64,000 bases of DNA, taken from contig JADJYW010000008.1 in the NCBI GenBank assembly GCA_016719605.1, positions 372,001 to 436,000 of the forward strand. The letters run 5' to 3'. This document shows, piece by piece, positions 37,570 through 48,585 of this stretch. Source of the DNA: Lewinellaceae bacterium (GTDB taxonomy: Bacteria > Bacteroidota > Bacteroidia > Chitinophagales > Saprospiraceae). How positions within the stretch are numbered: position 1 is the stretch's first letter; the number at the start of each line of letters is the position of its first letter. Under the pieces are notes generated by a model that saw only the letters and a list, made by a program, of their open reading frames with translations, made no database searches and was not told where the DNA came from. A program made the translations under genes and the position numbers.

Positions 37570-40236
37570 ATGAAAATCATTACGTTTTCCGCATTGCTAA
37601 TGCTAGCGACTACGCTCTCCGCCCAAACGGAAAAAGGCGCCTCGCCCCGCACTCAAAACTCAAAAACTAACACGCAATACTCCACCCACGCCGTGGTAGT
37701 GGGGATATCCAATTATCAGGCCAATGGCATTCCCGACCTGCAATACGCCCACCGCGATGCGGAGGTGTTCGCCGGGTGGCTACGCTCGCCGGCGGGCGGG
37801 AACCTGCCGGATCGCAACGTGACCTTGCTCCTGAACGAAAAAGCCACCAGTGCGCAGTTTGCCAAAGTCCTGGAAGGCCTGATCGAGAATGCCCGTGAAG
37901 GCGATCAAGTTATTATCTATTTCAGCGGTCATGGCGATGTGGAGACCAAAACGAGGCGCCAAAGCGGCTTTTTGCTTTGCTACGATGCGCCGGCCTCCAC
38001 ATACACCGCCGGCGGGACGTACGCGTTGTACTTTTTACAAAGCGTGATCGAAACGCTTTCCCAGGATAACAAAGCTCAGGTGCTGGTGATCACCGATGCT
38101 TGCCGTGCGGGCAAGTTGGCGGGCAACCACATCAACGGCGCTCAACTGACCAGCGTGAACTTAGCCCAGCAATTCGCCAATGAAACCAAAATATTGTCGT
38201 GCGAACCCAACGAGTACTCCCTGGAGGGTGAACAGTGGGGCGGAGGACGCGGCCTTTTCTCGTACCACCTGGTGGACGGCCTCACGGGCATGGCCGACGC
38301 CAATCGGGATGGATTAGTTCATCTCCGTGAAATCCAGCGGTACCTGCAGGATCGGGTGCCGGTGGAGGCCGAGCCGGCCAGCCAGAACCCCATGGTGGTG
38401 GGTAGCGCCACCGAGCGCGTCGCCACCGTGGACGCGCCCACTTTGGCCAATCTCGTGCAGGAGCGCGCCGGGCAACGCCCTCAGTTGTCGGGCACAGACA
38501 TGCGTGGCTGGGAGGATGACCTCGTGGCTGCCACCGACTCGGCCACCCAGGCACTGTATTATGCCTACAAAGGTGCGCTGGAACACGGCGCCTTGATAGA
38601 CACCGCTGCGGGGTATCCGAGCGCCGCAGACCTGCTTCCTCTGCTCCTGCAGCGCGAAAACCTGCGCGAACTGCATGGACTGCTGCGCCGAAACCTCGCT
38701 GCGGCATTACAGGACGAAGCCCAACAGGCGCTGAACGCACTATTAGACGACGATCCCTACGAGCATAACCACTGGCAATACAACCCGGACAAGTACGCCC
38801 GCTACCCGGAGTACATCGCCAAAGCCATCGAACTGCTGGGAGAGCGGCACTATATGCGCAGTACTTTGATGGCAAAAAAACTGTTTTTTGAAGCCAAAAA
38901 TACCAGTTTGGGATACAACTATTTAGGTTCGGCATTCAACTTGCACCGAAACATCGAAGCACGAGCCTTTTTGGCAAAAGCGTTGGAATTCGAGCCGGAC
39001 GCGGCCTACCTTTACTACGGTATCGGCAATTCGTACATCAATGACGTGGCCGGGGTGGACTCTTTTTTTTATTACCAAAACAAAGCCATCGAACTGGCGC
39101 CGGCATGGATGATGCCCCGTGTAGATATCGCTTCGGCCTTTCTTTTCAACAATATCACCGAAGATTGGGCGTCCTGTGAAGTTTATCTTTTGGATGCCCT
39201 GAAATACAAGCCCGATTCCTATGTCTTGCTTGAAAAACTCGCCTGGCTCTACCAGCGTATGATCCGTACGGATGATGTGGTTGCCATCTGCGAAAAAATG
39301 AACCGTCTGCGCCCTGACCTACCCAATGGTATGGCTACACTCTCGACTACGTACATGAGACGCAGGATGTACAGCGAAGGCTTGCACTATGCCCGGGAAG
39401 CGATTGGTATAGACTCTTCTGTCCGTTTCTGGGTGTTGCAAAATCAGGCTTATATCTACGCTACGCAGCGGCAATACGAGGAATCCTTCAGGGTGGAGCG
39501 GGAAATGCAGGCAATCCTGAATATGCCCTGGTTTGGAATGGTATTCTTGCTGCCCTTAAATTTAGGGAAACTCGAACAGGCTCGATATGAACATATCATG
39601 GTCAAATACCCATTCACCTATGCCGATTGCAATATCTGTGAAGGATCAGCGCGCGGGAGCATCAATTTCAAACTGGGGGAATTTGGGTTGGCTAAAAGTC
39701 AATTGCTGAAAACCGTCCCGATTGAAATTTCACCCGACCCCACCTATCTCAATATATTCACTACGCTTGGCCGAATTTACTGGATAGAAAACAACCTGGA
39801 TTCTGCCGAGTATTTCCTGAAAAAGGCCGTCAACTACCACCCTAAACTGTTCGCTTATTTCTGTAACGCAGCGGAATTTGCAACCTGCTATTTTCATTAT
39901 GCCCGCTTCCTGATTGTGCAAAACCGCTTTCCCGAAGCGGAGGTGATACTTGCGCAAGCCGAAAAAACAGACCCCCGCAACCCGCTCAACTACTACGGCA
40001 TGGCCATTTTGCACGCCGCTCAAAAACACGATCGGCAGGCGCTCGACCAACTCGCCAAAGCCCTCGAATGGTACTATCCCGACTATGACGAGATCATGGC
40101 CGAGCCGTTGTTCGGAGACATTCGAAAAACAAAACGTTTCCGGTCCCTGATGCAGCAGTACTTCCCCAATGGGTCGGACAAACCTAGAATTGAGGCCCTG
40201 CTGAAGCAATATCTCCCGGATATATTTAGGGATTAA
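37570..40236 (+). CDS. Exported caspase-TPR protein B
   Basis: 888 residues from the ATG at 37570, which starts the signal peptide (FSALLMLATTLSAQ). Intact. Dyad His about 121 and Cys about 178 (TDACRAGKLAG). EF-hand-like loop DANRDGLVHLRE. Linker is TQNSKTNTQYS. It is the closest relative of A through both the caspase and TPR halves (shared ALDDDPYEHNHWQYNPDKYARYP-like block, CEVYLLDALKYKP, WLYQRMIRTDD) and guided the repair of A's frameshift. The tail AEPLFGDIRKTKRFRSLM is kept. It lacks the family's DACHAG histidine, carrying Arg after the catalytic Cys as in A and I. Confidence 0.88.
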   Translation: MKIITFSALLMLATTLSAQTEKGASPRTQNSKTNTQYSTHAVVVGISNYQANGIPDLQYAHRDAEVFAGWLRSPAGGNLPDRNVTLLLNEKATSAQFAKVLEGLIENAREGDQVIIYFSGHGDVETKTRRQSGFLLCYDAPASTYTAGGTYALYFLQSVIETLSQDNKAQVLVITDACRAGKLAGNHINGAQLTSVNLAQQFANETKILSCEPNEYSLEGEQWGGGRGLFSYHLVDGLTGMADANRDGLVHLREIQRYLQDRVPVEAEPASQNPMVVGSATERVATVDAPTLANLVQERAGQRPQLSGTDMRGWEDDLVAATDSATQALYYAYKGALEHGALIDTAAGYPSAADLLPLLLQRENLRELHGLLRRNLAAALQDEAQQALNALLDDDPYEHNHWQYNPDKYARYPEYIAKAIELLGERHYMRSTLMAKKLFFEAKNTSLGYNYLGSAFNLHRNIEARAFLAKALEFEPDAAYLYYGIGNSYINDVAGVDSFFYYQNKAIELAPAWMMPRVDIASAFLFNNITEDWASCEVYLLDALKYKPDSYVLLEKLAWLYQRMIRTDDVVAICEKMNRLRPDLPNGMATLSTTYMRRRMYSEGLHYAREAIGIDSSVRFWVLQNQAYIYATQRQYEESFRVEREMQAILNMPWFGMVFLLPLNLGKLEQARYEHIMVKYPFTYADCNICEGSARGSINFKLGEFGLAKSQLLKTVPIEISPDPTYLNIFTTLGRIYWIENNLDSAEYFLKKAVNYHPKLFAYFCNAAEFATCYFHYARFLIVQNRFPEAEVILAQAEKTDPRNPLNYYGMAILHAAQKHDRQALDQLAKALEWYYPDYDEIMAEPLFGDIRKTKRFRSLMQQYFPNGSDKPRIEALLKQYLPDIFRD

Positions 40237-40290
40237 GCGCGGTTGACTGCATTGGAACTCAATTGTTACTTTCTGCTAAAACTGTAAAAT

Positions 40291-42909
40291 ATGCCAACTA
40301 AACTCTTGCTGTTTTTTTTGCTGGCAGCCTTTTCCGTTTTCGCCCAAACGGAAAAGGGCGCCACGCCACTAACTCAAAACTCAAAACCTGAAACTCAAAA
40401 CTCGACATGGGCCGTGGTCGTTGGCATTTCCGATTACCAGCACAATGCCATCCCTGATTTGACGTACGCCCACCAGGATGCCCAGGCGTTTGCCGGCTGG
40501 CTGCAAAGTCCGGCAGGTGGAAACGTGCCGGAACAGAACATCACGCTGTTGACCAATGCCGGGGCCACATATGCCGCCGTCGCTACAGCCTTGTATTCCA
40601 TGCTCGATGTTTGCAAGCCCGGCGAACGCTTCATTTTTTATTTCTCCGGGCATGGCGACGTCGAGTCCAAAATCAGTACCCAGCCGGGCTATCTCCTTTG
40701 CCACGACTCTCCCGCCAATGTATACATGGTCGGCGCTTTTAACTTGCGCGACTTGCAGTCAATCGTATCCACACTCTCCGAAAACGGGGTCAAAGTCGTA
40801 CTTGTCACCGATGCCTGCCACGCCGGAAAACTTGCCGGAGCGGGTATAGGCGGCACGCAGGCGACGGCTGCGGCATTGTCGAAACAAATCGCCAACGAAG
40901 TAAAAATCATGTCCTGTCAGCCCAACGAGTTTTCGCTCGAAGGCGAACAGTGGGGTGGCGGAGCGTTTTCTGCCAACCTGCTTGACGGCTTGACCGGCTT
41001 GTCCGACCGAAACAACGACGGCGTTGTCAATCTCTTCGAAATCACACGTTACCTGCAAGACAATGTGCCCGCCCAAACCGCCCCGCTCCCACAAATGCCC
41101 ATGTCTGTCGGCGACCTGCAAACCACACTGAATGCCGTGGACGCGGCTTCTCTGGCCGGTTTGAAAACAAAAAAATCCGGAGCAGTGGCGGGTATTTCCG
41201 CGATCAGTTCAAAAGGCTTGGAGGAAGAGATTTTGGCAAAAACCGACAACCTGACCCGGCAGCGATACCTCGATTTCAAAAAGCAGATAGCCGCACACGT
41301 CTTTTTCGAGCCTCGGTACGATTGTGCCGACGACCTTTTTCGCGAGTTGATTCGCTTGCCGCAACTACAACCTCTGCATGGCCTGATGACCCGAAATTAT
41401 GCCGTGGCCCTGCTCGATGAAGTACAACAAGCCATCAATGCCCTACTCGACAACGACCCCTACGAGGCCAACCGCTGGCAGAACAACCCCGGAAAATACA
41501 CCCAATATCCGGCGTATTTGCAGCGCAGCATGGAGTTGCTCGGCGAAAAGCACTACCTGAACAGCGCACTCGCCGCCAAGAAACTGTATTTTGAAGGGTA
41601 TAATCTGCTCAAAAATGTGGGCGAATTTCAGGCCGAACCAGCCCGCCGTGACTCATTCAAAAGACTTGCACGGGAAAAATTTCTGGAATCATTGCAGTTG
41701 CAACCGGACGGGGCTTATGTATTTTACTCTATTGGGCAGACATTCAACTTTGATTTCAATCCGGTTTATATGACCGATTCGGTCTTGTTCTGGTGTCAAA
41801 AAGCCATCGAACTGGCGCCGGGTTGGCTGCTACCCTACCTCGAAATAGCGCATGAATACGGGAACGGGCAAGTGGATTTCGCAACATCGGAAACATGGCT
41901 AAACAAAGCATTGGCTATTGCTCCGGAGTCGTATCTGGTGCTGGAAAGACTCTCCTGGTTCAAACAGTGGCAGAACAAACCGGACGAATCCCTCGCTATC
42001 AACAAAAAAATGATTGAACTCAAACCGGATATTTTCAATGCTTACTCCACGGCAGCGCACACACTGACGCTCATCAAAGGAGATTACCTCGAATCCGAAA
42101 AATACTGCCTGAAATCGCTCGGGATCGAACCAAATCAATGGGGGTGGGCATACTCGCTGCTCGGTATTAATTATATAAAAACCCGCCGAACTGCACTGGC
42201 CCTTGAACATTTCAAAAAAGGCTTGGAGGATCCGGCTACGTCAGCAGCAGATAAACATCCATTACTTACCAACCTGATGTTGGCGTTGATTCAATCCGGC
42301 GATTTAATCGCCGCCAAATCTGTTGATCAACAAGCGGACGCGCTTACGACAAACCAACCGACCGTGCAAGCCGTCCGCAAGACCATCGCAGGAAAAATAT
42401 TTTTTTTAGAAAACCAGTTACCGGAGGCTGAAAAAACCTTGAAAATGGCACTCGTCATTGACCCAACATTTAACAACTCTTGGGTTTTGGCGTGGGAGCT
42501 GTTGGGTGAAATCGAGGCAGAGCGGGGGAATAGTGCAGCAGCAGCGGACTGGTTTCATAAAATGAGTACGGCCCCTTATTTCAACGAAAGCGGGTTATGG
42601 CGCGACGAAGCTTTTTTCCGTTACGGAAAATATCTCCTCGCACAAAACCGCCCTGTCGAGGCCGAGGCTCAGTTCCACAAACTGGGCTATATCCTCCCTA
42701 AAAGTTATTACTACAGCTACGGCATGGCGCTGCTCGCCGCCACCCGCGGGCAACAACAGGAAGCGCTGGACTGGCTCGAAAAATCGCTCGATAACTTTTG
42801 GCCGGAAGCGGGATCAATACAGGCCGAGCCGCTTTTCAAAAAAATCCGCAAGACGAAGCGCTTTCGGGAGTTGCTGGCAAAACATTTTCCGGAAACCACA
42901 AAACAATAA
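40291..42909 (+). CDS. Exported caspase-TPR protein C
   Basis: 872 residues, intact. Signal peptide LLLFFLLAAFSVFAQ; linker TQNSKPETQNS. Dyad His about 121, Cys about 176 (TDACHAGKLAG). The EF-hand-like loop DRNNDGVVNLFE fits the 12-residue consensus exactly. The block after the loop has GGGAFSANLL rather than the common GGGRG(V/I)FSY. Residues about 45-480 are almost identical to paralogue H 14 kb away, even in DNA, whereas the TPR halves diverge more. Tail: AEPLFKKIRKTKRFRELLAKHFPE. The end of this gene and the first bases after it recur at the D/E junction. Confidence 0.88.
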   Translation: MPTKLLLFFLLAAFSVFAQTEKGATPLTQNSKPETQNSTWAVVVGISDYQHNAIPDLTYAHQDAQAFAGWLQSPAGGNVPEQNITLLTNAGATYAAVATALYSMLDVCKPGERFIFYFSGHGDVESKISTQPGYLLCHDSPANVYMVGAFNLRDLQSIVSTLSENGVKVVLVTDACHAGKLAGAGIGGTQATAAALSKQIANEVKIMSCQPNEFSLEGEQWGGGAFSANLLDGLTGLSDRNNDGVVNLFEITRYLQDNVPAQTAPLPQMPMSVGDLQTTLNAVDAASLAGLKTKKSGAVAGISAISSKGLEEEILAKTDNLTRQRYLDFKKQIAAHVFFEPRYDCADDLFRELIRLPQLQPLHGLMTRNYAVALLDEVQQAINALLDNDPYEANRWQNNPGKYTQYPAYLQRSMELLGEKHYLNSALAAKKLYFEGYNLLKNVGEFQAEPARRDSFKRLAREKFLESLQLQPDGAYVFYSIGQTFNFDFNPVYMTDSVLFWCQKAIELAPGWLLPYLEIAHEYGNGQVDFATSETWLNKALAIAPESYLVLERLSWFKQWQNKPDESLAINKKMIELKPDIFNAYSTAAHTLTLIKGDYLESEKYCLKSLGIEPNQWGWAYSLLGINYIKTRRTALALEHFKKGLEDPATSAADKHPLLTNLMLALIQSGDLIAAKSVDQQADALTTNQPTVQAVRKTIAGKIFFLENQLPEAEKTLKMALVIDPTFNNSWVLAWELLGEIEAERGNSAAAADWFHKMSTAPYFNESGLWRDEAFFRYGKYLLAQNRPVEAEAQFHKLGYILPKSYYYSYGMALLAATRGQQQEALDWLEKSLDNFWPEAGSIQAEPLFKKIRKTKRFRELLAKHFPETTKQ

Positions 42910-42918
42910 CCGAACGCC

Positions 42919-45644
42919 ATGCTATGCCGATATTCTGATTTTCACGCGGGTCCCACCCCCAACCCCTCCCCCAAGTGGGAGTGGGGGCTGCCCTCTACAA
43001 TCTTTAAAATTCCGGTTGGGGATGCTCAGGCAAACCAACCAGAAGACACTTTGCAAGGCAGAATCTGGCCCCCCTCCCATTTGGGGGAGGGGTTAGGGGT
43101 GGGGCCAACGCGAAGCGCAATAGCCCGCTCTGCCAGGAAAACTTTCATTTTCCTGCTTCTTTTCCTGCTAACCTTTTCCCTCTCCGCCCAGGATACCAGG
43201 GGCGCCCAACCCTCCAACCAGAAACCTTCCAACCAGAAACCTTCCCACCAGACCCGGGCCGTCGTCGTCGGTATTTCCAATTACCAGCACAATGCCATCC
43301 CCGACCTGAAGTACGCCGACCGCGATGCACAGGCTTTTGCCGACTGGCTCGCTTCGGCGGGCGGCGGGCGTATTCCTGCGGACAGCATCATCGTGCTTTT
43401 GAACGAAAATGCAACCGCGGGAAAAGTCATTACCGCCCTCGACGGCCTGACTGAAACAACTCAAGAAGGTAATCTGATTTTTATCTACTTCAGCGGCCAC
43501 GGCGATATCGAAAAAGTCACCACCCGCCAAAACGGATACCTCCTTTGCCACGACGCACCAGCCACGACGTACCCTGCCGGCGGCTGCCTTCCATTGGCTT
43601 ATTTGCAGGATATTGTTTCCACGATTTCCGAGAAAAAGGGCCGCGTTGTGCTCGTCACCGATGCCTGCCACGCCGGGAAATTGGCCGGATCGGGCATCAA
43701 CGGCACCCAAACGACCAATGCCGCACTGGCAAAACAGTTTGCCAACGAGGTCAAAATCATGTCATGCCAGGCCAATGAACTGGCCCTCGAAGGCGAGCAA
43801 TGGGGCGGCGGGCGCGGGGTGTTCAGTTTCTACCTGGTGGACGGATTGGCGGGCTCAGCCGACAAAAACACCGACGGCGCGGTGTCGCTGCTTGAAATCA
43901 GGCGGTATCTCGAAGACCAAGTGACCACCGAAGTGGCCCCCCGGGCGGCAGATAAACCGGCACTCGCAAAATCCGAGATACGCGGTCTGCCGTCTGCAGA
44001 CGATTCCATCCTGTACCACGCTTTTGAGGCCGCCCTCGCCCGCCGCGATTTTCTCGAACCCACCGGAAATTGCGCCGATTTTTTTACCAAAAACTCATGC
44101 AAAGCCAGGCACTGCGCCCGATGCAAGGGCTGATGCGACGCAACTACGCAGCCGCCCTGATAGACGAAATTCAGCAGGCCATCAACGCCCTGCTCGACAA
44201 TGACCCCTACGAAGCCAACAATTGGCAGTACCACCCCGAAAAATATGCCCGCTACCCCGACTACCTGCAGCGTACGATCGAACTGCTCGGCGAAAAACAC
44301 TACTTGTATGCATCGCTGATGTGTAAAAAATGCTATTTCGAAGGATACAATATCGCCAAAACCCTCGTCGGCGCCGAAGGCGACCCGACGCGGCGCGATG
44401 TCTTGCGGAATGCAGCCAAACAGAAATATCTCGAAGCCATTGGCTTCGATCCCGACGCAGCGTACCTGTACTATGCCATTGGGGATATGTATTTCGCCAA
44501 CAACCCGTACCAAACCGACTCTTTGGTGCTTTGGTGCAGCCGCGCGGCCGAAACGTCGCCGGGTTGGGTGACACCTTTGTTGCGGATATCGGATGAACTT
44601 ACGAACGTACAAGGTGCATTTGCAAAAAGCGAAGTATGGGTGCGCTGTGCCCTGCAAGTCCTGCCCGATTCTTACCAGGCACAGGAAAAACTCGGTTTTT
44701 TGCACTTTAGCCAAGGGCATCGGGAGGAGGCATTCGCCGTTGCGCAACAAATGATTGCAGACAAACCGGATATGTTCAATGCGTACACCCTTATGACTTT
44801 TGTGCATTTTTTTCTGGATAGCGACTTCCCGGCGACGGAGTTCTACGCCCAAAAAAGTGCGGAACGAAACCCATCGCCGAACAACTGGGCGCTCAATTTT
44901 CAGGCAGGCAGCCAAATCTATTTGTACTCGCTACCGGAAGCAATAGAGCGGATAAAACACCTGCTGGAAGGCAGTACGGGCGTAGAAAGGGGATACCGCA
45001 GCGCATTTTTGATCGAAGCGCTGGCAATGGCGAAACGCTACGACGAAGCCGACACCATAGCGCGTCAAATACTTGCCGAGAACCTTCCACCCTATATTCA
45101 AACCGACATCCTCCAGAAATACGGCAAAATGCGCGTAAGCCAAAATCGCCTGGCCGAAGCCGCCGACTATTTCCAAAAATCGCTGGAGGCCGACCCGACG
45201 CCCGACCCGATGTTTATTTTGGACTATGCCTGGCTTGGAGAAATTGCCCGACTACAACACCGTACCGCCGAAGCCGAGGTTTTTTTCCAAAAAGCCCTGG
45301 CATATAGCTCGGGTTTCGGGGAGGATCTCCGCTGTAAAGACGAAGCCCGCTACCTGTACGGCAACTTTCTACTCCGCCAAAACCGACGGACCGAGGCGCA
45401 GGAGCAGTTTCAAAAATCGCTCGATATACGGAAAAAGGGTTTCTGGGGCGAGTACGGCTTTGCCCTGCTCGCCGCCGCCGAAGGCAGAAGGCAGGAGGCG
45501 CTCGACTGGCTGGAGCGGTCCTTGGATAACTATTTCCCGGAAGCGAAACCGATTTTGGAAGAGCCGCTCTTCAAAAAACTCCGCAAGACCAAACGCTTTC
45601 GGGAGTTGATGGCGAAGCATTTCCCGGAAACCACAAAACAATAA
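42919..45644 (+). CDS. Exported caspase-TPR protein D, frameshifted, start uncertain
   Basis: The signal peptide core KTFIFLLLFLLTFSLSAQ (about 43139) has no ATG in front: the codon where ATG would be expected is AGG. The frame is open back to an ATG at 42919, ten bases after the C stop, through a repeat-derived segment, so this start is given with low confidence. Linker QPSNQKPSNQKPSHQ. Dyad SGHGDIE and TDACHAGKLAG; EF-hand-like loop DKNTDGAVSLLE. The frame changes at the seven-T run 44079-44085; an eighth T gives NCADFFYQKLM and joins the halves. The C-terminal half has TPRs and the tail EEPLFKKLRKTKRFRELM. Confidence 0.8.
42952..43104. repeat. G/C-rich inverted-repeat pair upstream of caspase D
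   Basis: Arm 42952-42988 (CCCACCCCCAACCCCTCCCC...) is the near-complement of arm 43067-43104 (...GGGGAGGGGTTAGGGGTGGG), with a 78-bp spacer. Read through, the arms code for NPSPKWEWG and SHLGEGLGVGP, a peptide type that is a typical by-product of such repeats. It separates the signal peptide from the upstream ATG. Confidence 0.75.
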
Positions 45645-45653
45645 CCGAACGCC

Positions 45654-48477
45654 ATGCTATACCGATATTTTGATTTTCACGCGGGTACCACCCCCAACCC
45701 CTCCCCCAAGTGGGAGTGGGGCTGCCCTCTACAATCTTTAAAATTCCGGTTGGGGATGCTCAGACAAACCAACCAGAAGACACTTTGCAAAGCAGAATCT
45801 GGCCCCCCTCCCATTTGGGGAGGGGGTGGGAATAACATGAAGCGCAATAGCCCGCTCTGCCAGGAAAACTTTCATTTTCCTGCTTCTTTCCTGCTAACCT
45901 TTTCCCTCTCCGCCCAGGATACCAGGGGCGCCCAACCCTCCAACCAGAAACCTTCCAACCAGAAACCTTCCCACCAGACCCGGGCTGTCGTCGTCGGCAT
46001 TTCCAACTATCAAGACCCCGGCATCCCCGACCTGAAATACGCCCACCGCGACGCCGAGGCATTTGCCAATTGGCTGTGCTCGCCCGCCGGCGGCAGCCTG
46101 GACAACGACCACCTCCTGGTGCTGACCAACCAAAATGCCACCGCCGGACGTGTCGCTGAGGCATTGGATGCGCTTATCGAACAAACAAAAGAAGGCGAGC
46201 TGGTCATCATCTACTTCTCCGGCCACGGCGACGTGGAGCGGAAGACCTTCTCCCAACCCGGTTTTTTGCTCTGCTGGGACAGTCCGGCGCGGGTGTACAT
46301 GGGCGGCGGGACGTACTCGCTGGCCTTTTTGCAGGAAATCGTCACCACGCTTTCCACACAGAACAAGGCGAAAGTCGTCGTTGTCATCGACGCTTGCCAT
46401 GCGGGCAAACTGGCGGGCAGCCAGATTGGCGGCACGCAACTGACGGCGGCGAGCATGGCCAAACAATTTGCCAACGAGGTCAAAATACTGAGTTGCCAGC
46501 CCGGCGAACTGAGTCTGGAAGGCGAGCAGTGGGGTGGCGGGCGCGGTATTTTCAGTTACCACCTCGTGGACGGCCTGTTTGGTCTGGCCGACAAAAACGC
46601 CGACGGGCAGGTGACTCTGAGCGAATTGGACCGCTACCTCGAAGACCATGTGACCGCCGAAGTCTCCCCGCAAAGCCAGGTGCCGATGCTGCTGGGCAAT
46701 AAAACCGAACGACTGGCGCTGATCAACCCCCAAATTTTGGCTGAATTAAAAAAAGCCAAGGCCGGAGGGCTGCCTGTTTTTGCTGCCACAGAGGCCCGGG
46801 GCCTGGAGACTGAAGTGCTGGCAAAACTCGATTCCGGCATGGTCAAACGGTATTTTGTCTTTAAAAAGGCCGTAGAGGAAAAACGGTTTTTCGAGCCTGC
46901 CGACTATTGCGCGGAAGGGCTGTACGCCGTGCTTTCTACCGAACCGGGACTGGCGCCGTTGCACGGTTTTATGAAAAGAAACTACGCTGCCGCCCTGCAA
47001 AACGAAGCCCAACAAATCATCAATCAACTGCTAACCACCGACCCGCAGGTTTTGGACGACGCTTTTTCGCCCGTTGCCCGGTATGACCACCTCCCCGCTT
47101 ATCTCGCGCGGGCCGCCGAACTACTTGGCGAGCAGCACTATATGTGGCGATTCCTGAAAGCGCGGGAGTATTTCTTCCACTCCAAGACCTTGCGCCAAGA
47201 CAACCATCCCAATTTGCCGGTCGACACCCTGATCTGCCGGCAAATCGCTTGCCTCGATACCGCGTTGACGTACGACCCGGAGGCGGCGTATCTGTATTTT
47301 GAAAAAGGTCATATGCAAATGTTTCGGTATGGGCTGATCAATTTTGATTCGTGCAAATCAAACCTTGAACGGGCAGTAGCGCTGGCACCGGAATGGGTCC
47401 TGCCACGCTATTTTCTCGGCTACACACTACTTTGGTCAGGCGACATAGCCACAGGGATGAACGTGCTTCATGAATCCCTTAAAATGGATTCCACCTATTT
47501 GCCAATATACAGGCTATTAGGCACAGCCAGTTCCGGCAGAAAACAGAAGGCAGTCTGGCTCGAACAATACGTTCGCCGGATGCAGGAATTTGAACAAAAA
47601 AATCCGGGGCGGGTACCGCTGGTCTACATTAGCAGTCTCGGTCTCGCGCTTTGGCAACTCGGCAAAAATGAGGATGCCAGAGCTGTGTTGCTGAAAGGCA
47701 TGGGATTATCCCCTACATTTTCGCATTTCTACGCTAACCTTGGCGTGGTTTATATTGATCTTGGGCAATACGAAGAAGCCGAACAGGCCGCCTTGCGACT
47801 CATTGAGTTAAGCCCTTTAAGAACAGAGGGATATGTGCAACTTTTGACAAACAGGCTCCATTTTTTAAAAAGAAACCTGGAAACGGTGCCGGGGCTTTGC
47901 CGTCAGGTGATAGAGTTGGGTTTGCCAGAAGAATACGAATCACTTATCTTTTATTATTTGCAACAGGGTAGGATAGATTCCGCATTTTCGGCTACCCGCG
48001 AATGGCTGGCCATAGATTCCACCAACCCCCAAGCGTTGCTTCGGCTGGGACAAATCTATTTAATACAGGGTAAGGTCTCGGAAGCACAGGAGCCTTTTCA
48101 AAATCTTCTGGAGAATAAAAGTGGTTTTGGAGAGGATGCCATATCTGTTTTGTACTATCAAATCGTCGCCCGAATACAAACCGGAAAGCCTGAAGATGTT
48201 CAAGCCTTCATTGAGGGCCGAAGGCCTCCAGACAGAAGACCGTTCGGACGTCTGGTTTTGGGCGGCCTGTGCTTATGCGTTTTCCAACCGATCCGGCGCT
48301 GCACTGGAGTGGCTGGAAAAATCTTTGCAGGCAGGCTGGAAACCGGGGCCTGCTCCGTGGGTCTATCCAACTTTGTTCAACCACGACTTCGACGGCATCC
48401 GGCACACCAAAAAATTCCAACAATTGGTGAAGCAGTATTTGCCGGAGCAGGCGAAGGCATTGGGCATCGAAAAATAA
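45654..48477 (+). CDS. Exported caspase-TPR protein E, frameshifted
   Basis: The upstream region copies that of D, including the repeat pair. One T is missing in the signal peptide coding sequence (45887-45889 compared with D). The open frame therefore enters from an ATG at 45838 (MKRNSPLCQENFHF) or at 45654. Dyad SGHGDVE and IDACHAGKLAG, EF-hand-like loop DKNADGQVTLSE. The linker equals that of D, but the first caspase strands match F (SNYQDPGIPDLKYAHRDAEAFANWL). Near the end an extra G at 48215-48217 shifts the frame; the true C terminus reads SDVWFWAACAYAFSNRSGAALEWLEKSL and ends at 48477. Its tail (YPTLFNHDFDGIRHTKKFQQLVKQYLPE) is a variant of the family tail. Confidence 0.82.
45688..45830. 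repeat. G/C-rich inverted-repeat pair upstream of caspase E
   Basis: Second copy of the arms seen at 42952-43104, shortened in the right arm (45801-45830). Spacer sequence is nearly identical to the first copy, showing that the whole upstream block was duplicated with the gene. Confidence 0.7.
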
Positions 48478-48585
48478 TTTCGTGCAGGCGGAATGGTAAT
48501 CTCGGGAGGAAAGGATAATTATGGCACATTTAAAATCAAATTTTCACAACTCACAACTTGATGTGTTAGCCCTCAATTTCTACAT

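Noticed and set aside
45654..45837. Separate small gene upstream of caspase E (WEWG/GGGG-rich peptide)
   Set aside because: It is translated from the inverted-repeat arms and the duplicated end of the neighbouring gene, with no sign of selection as protein.
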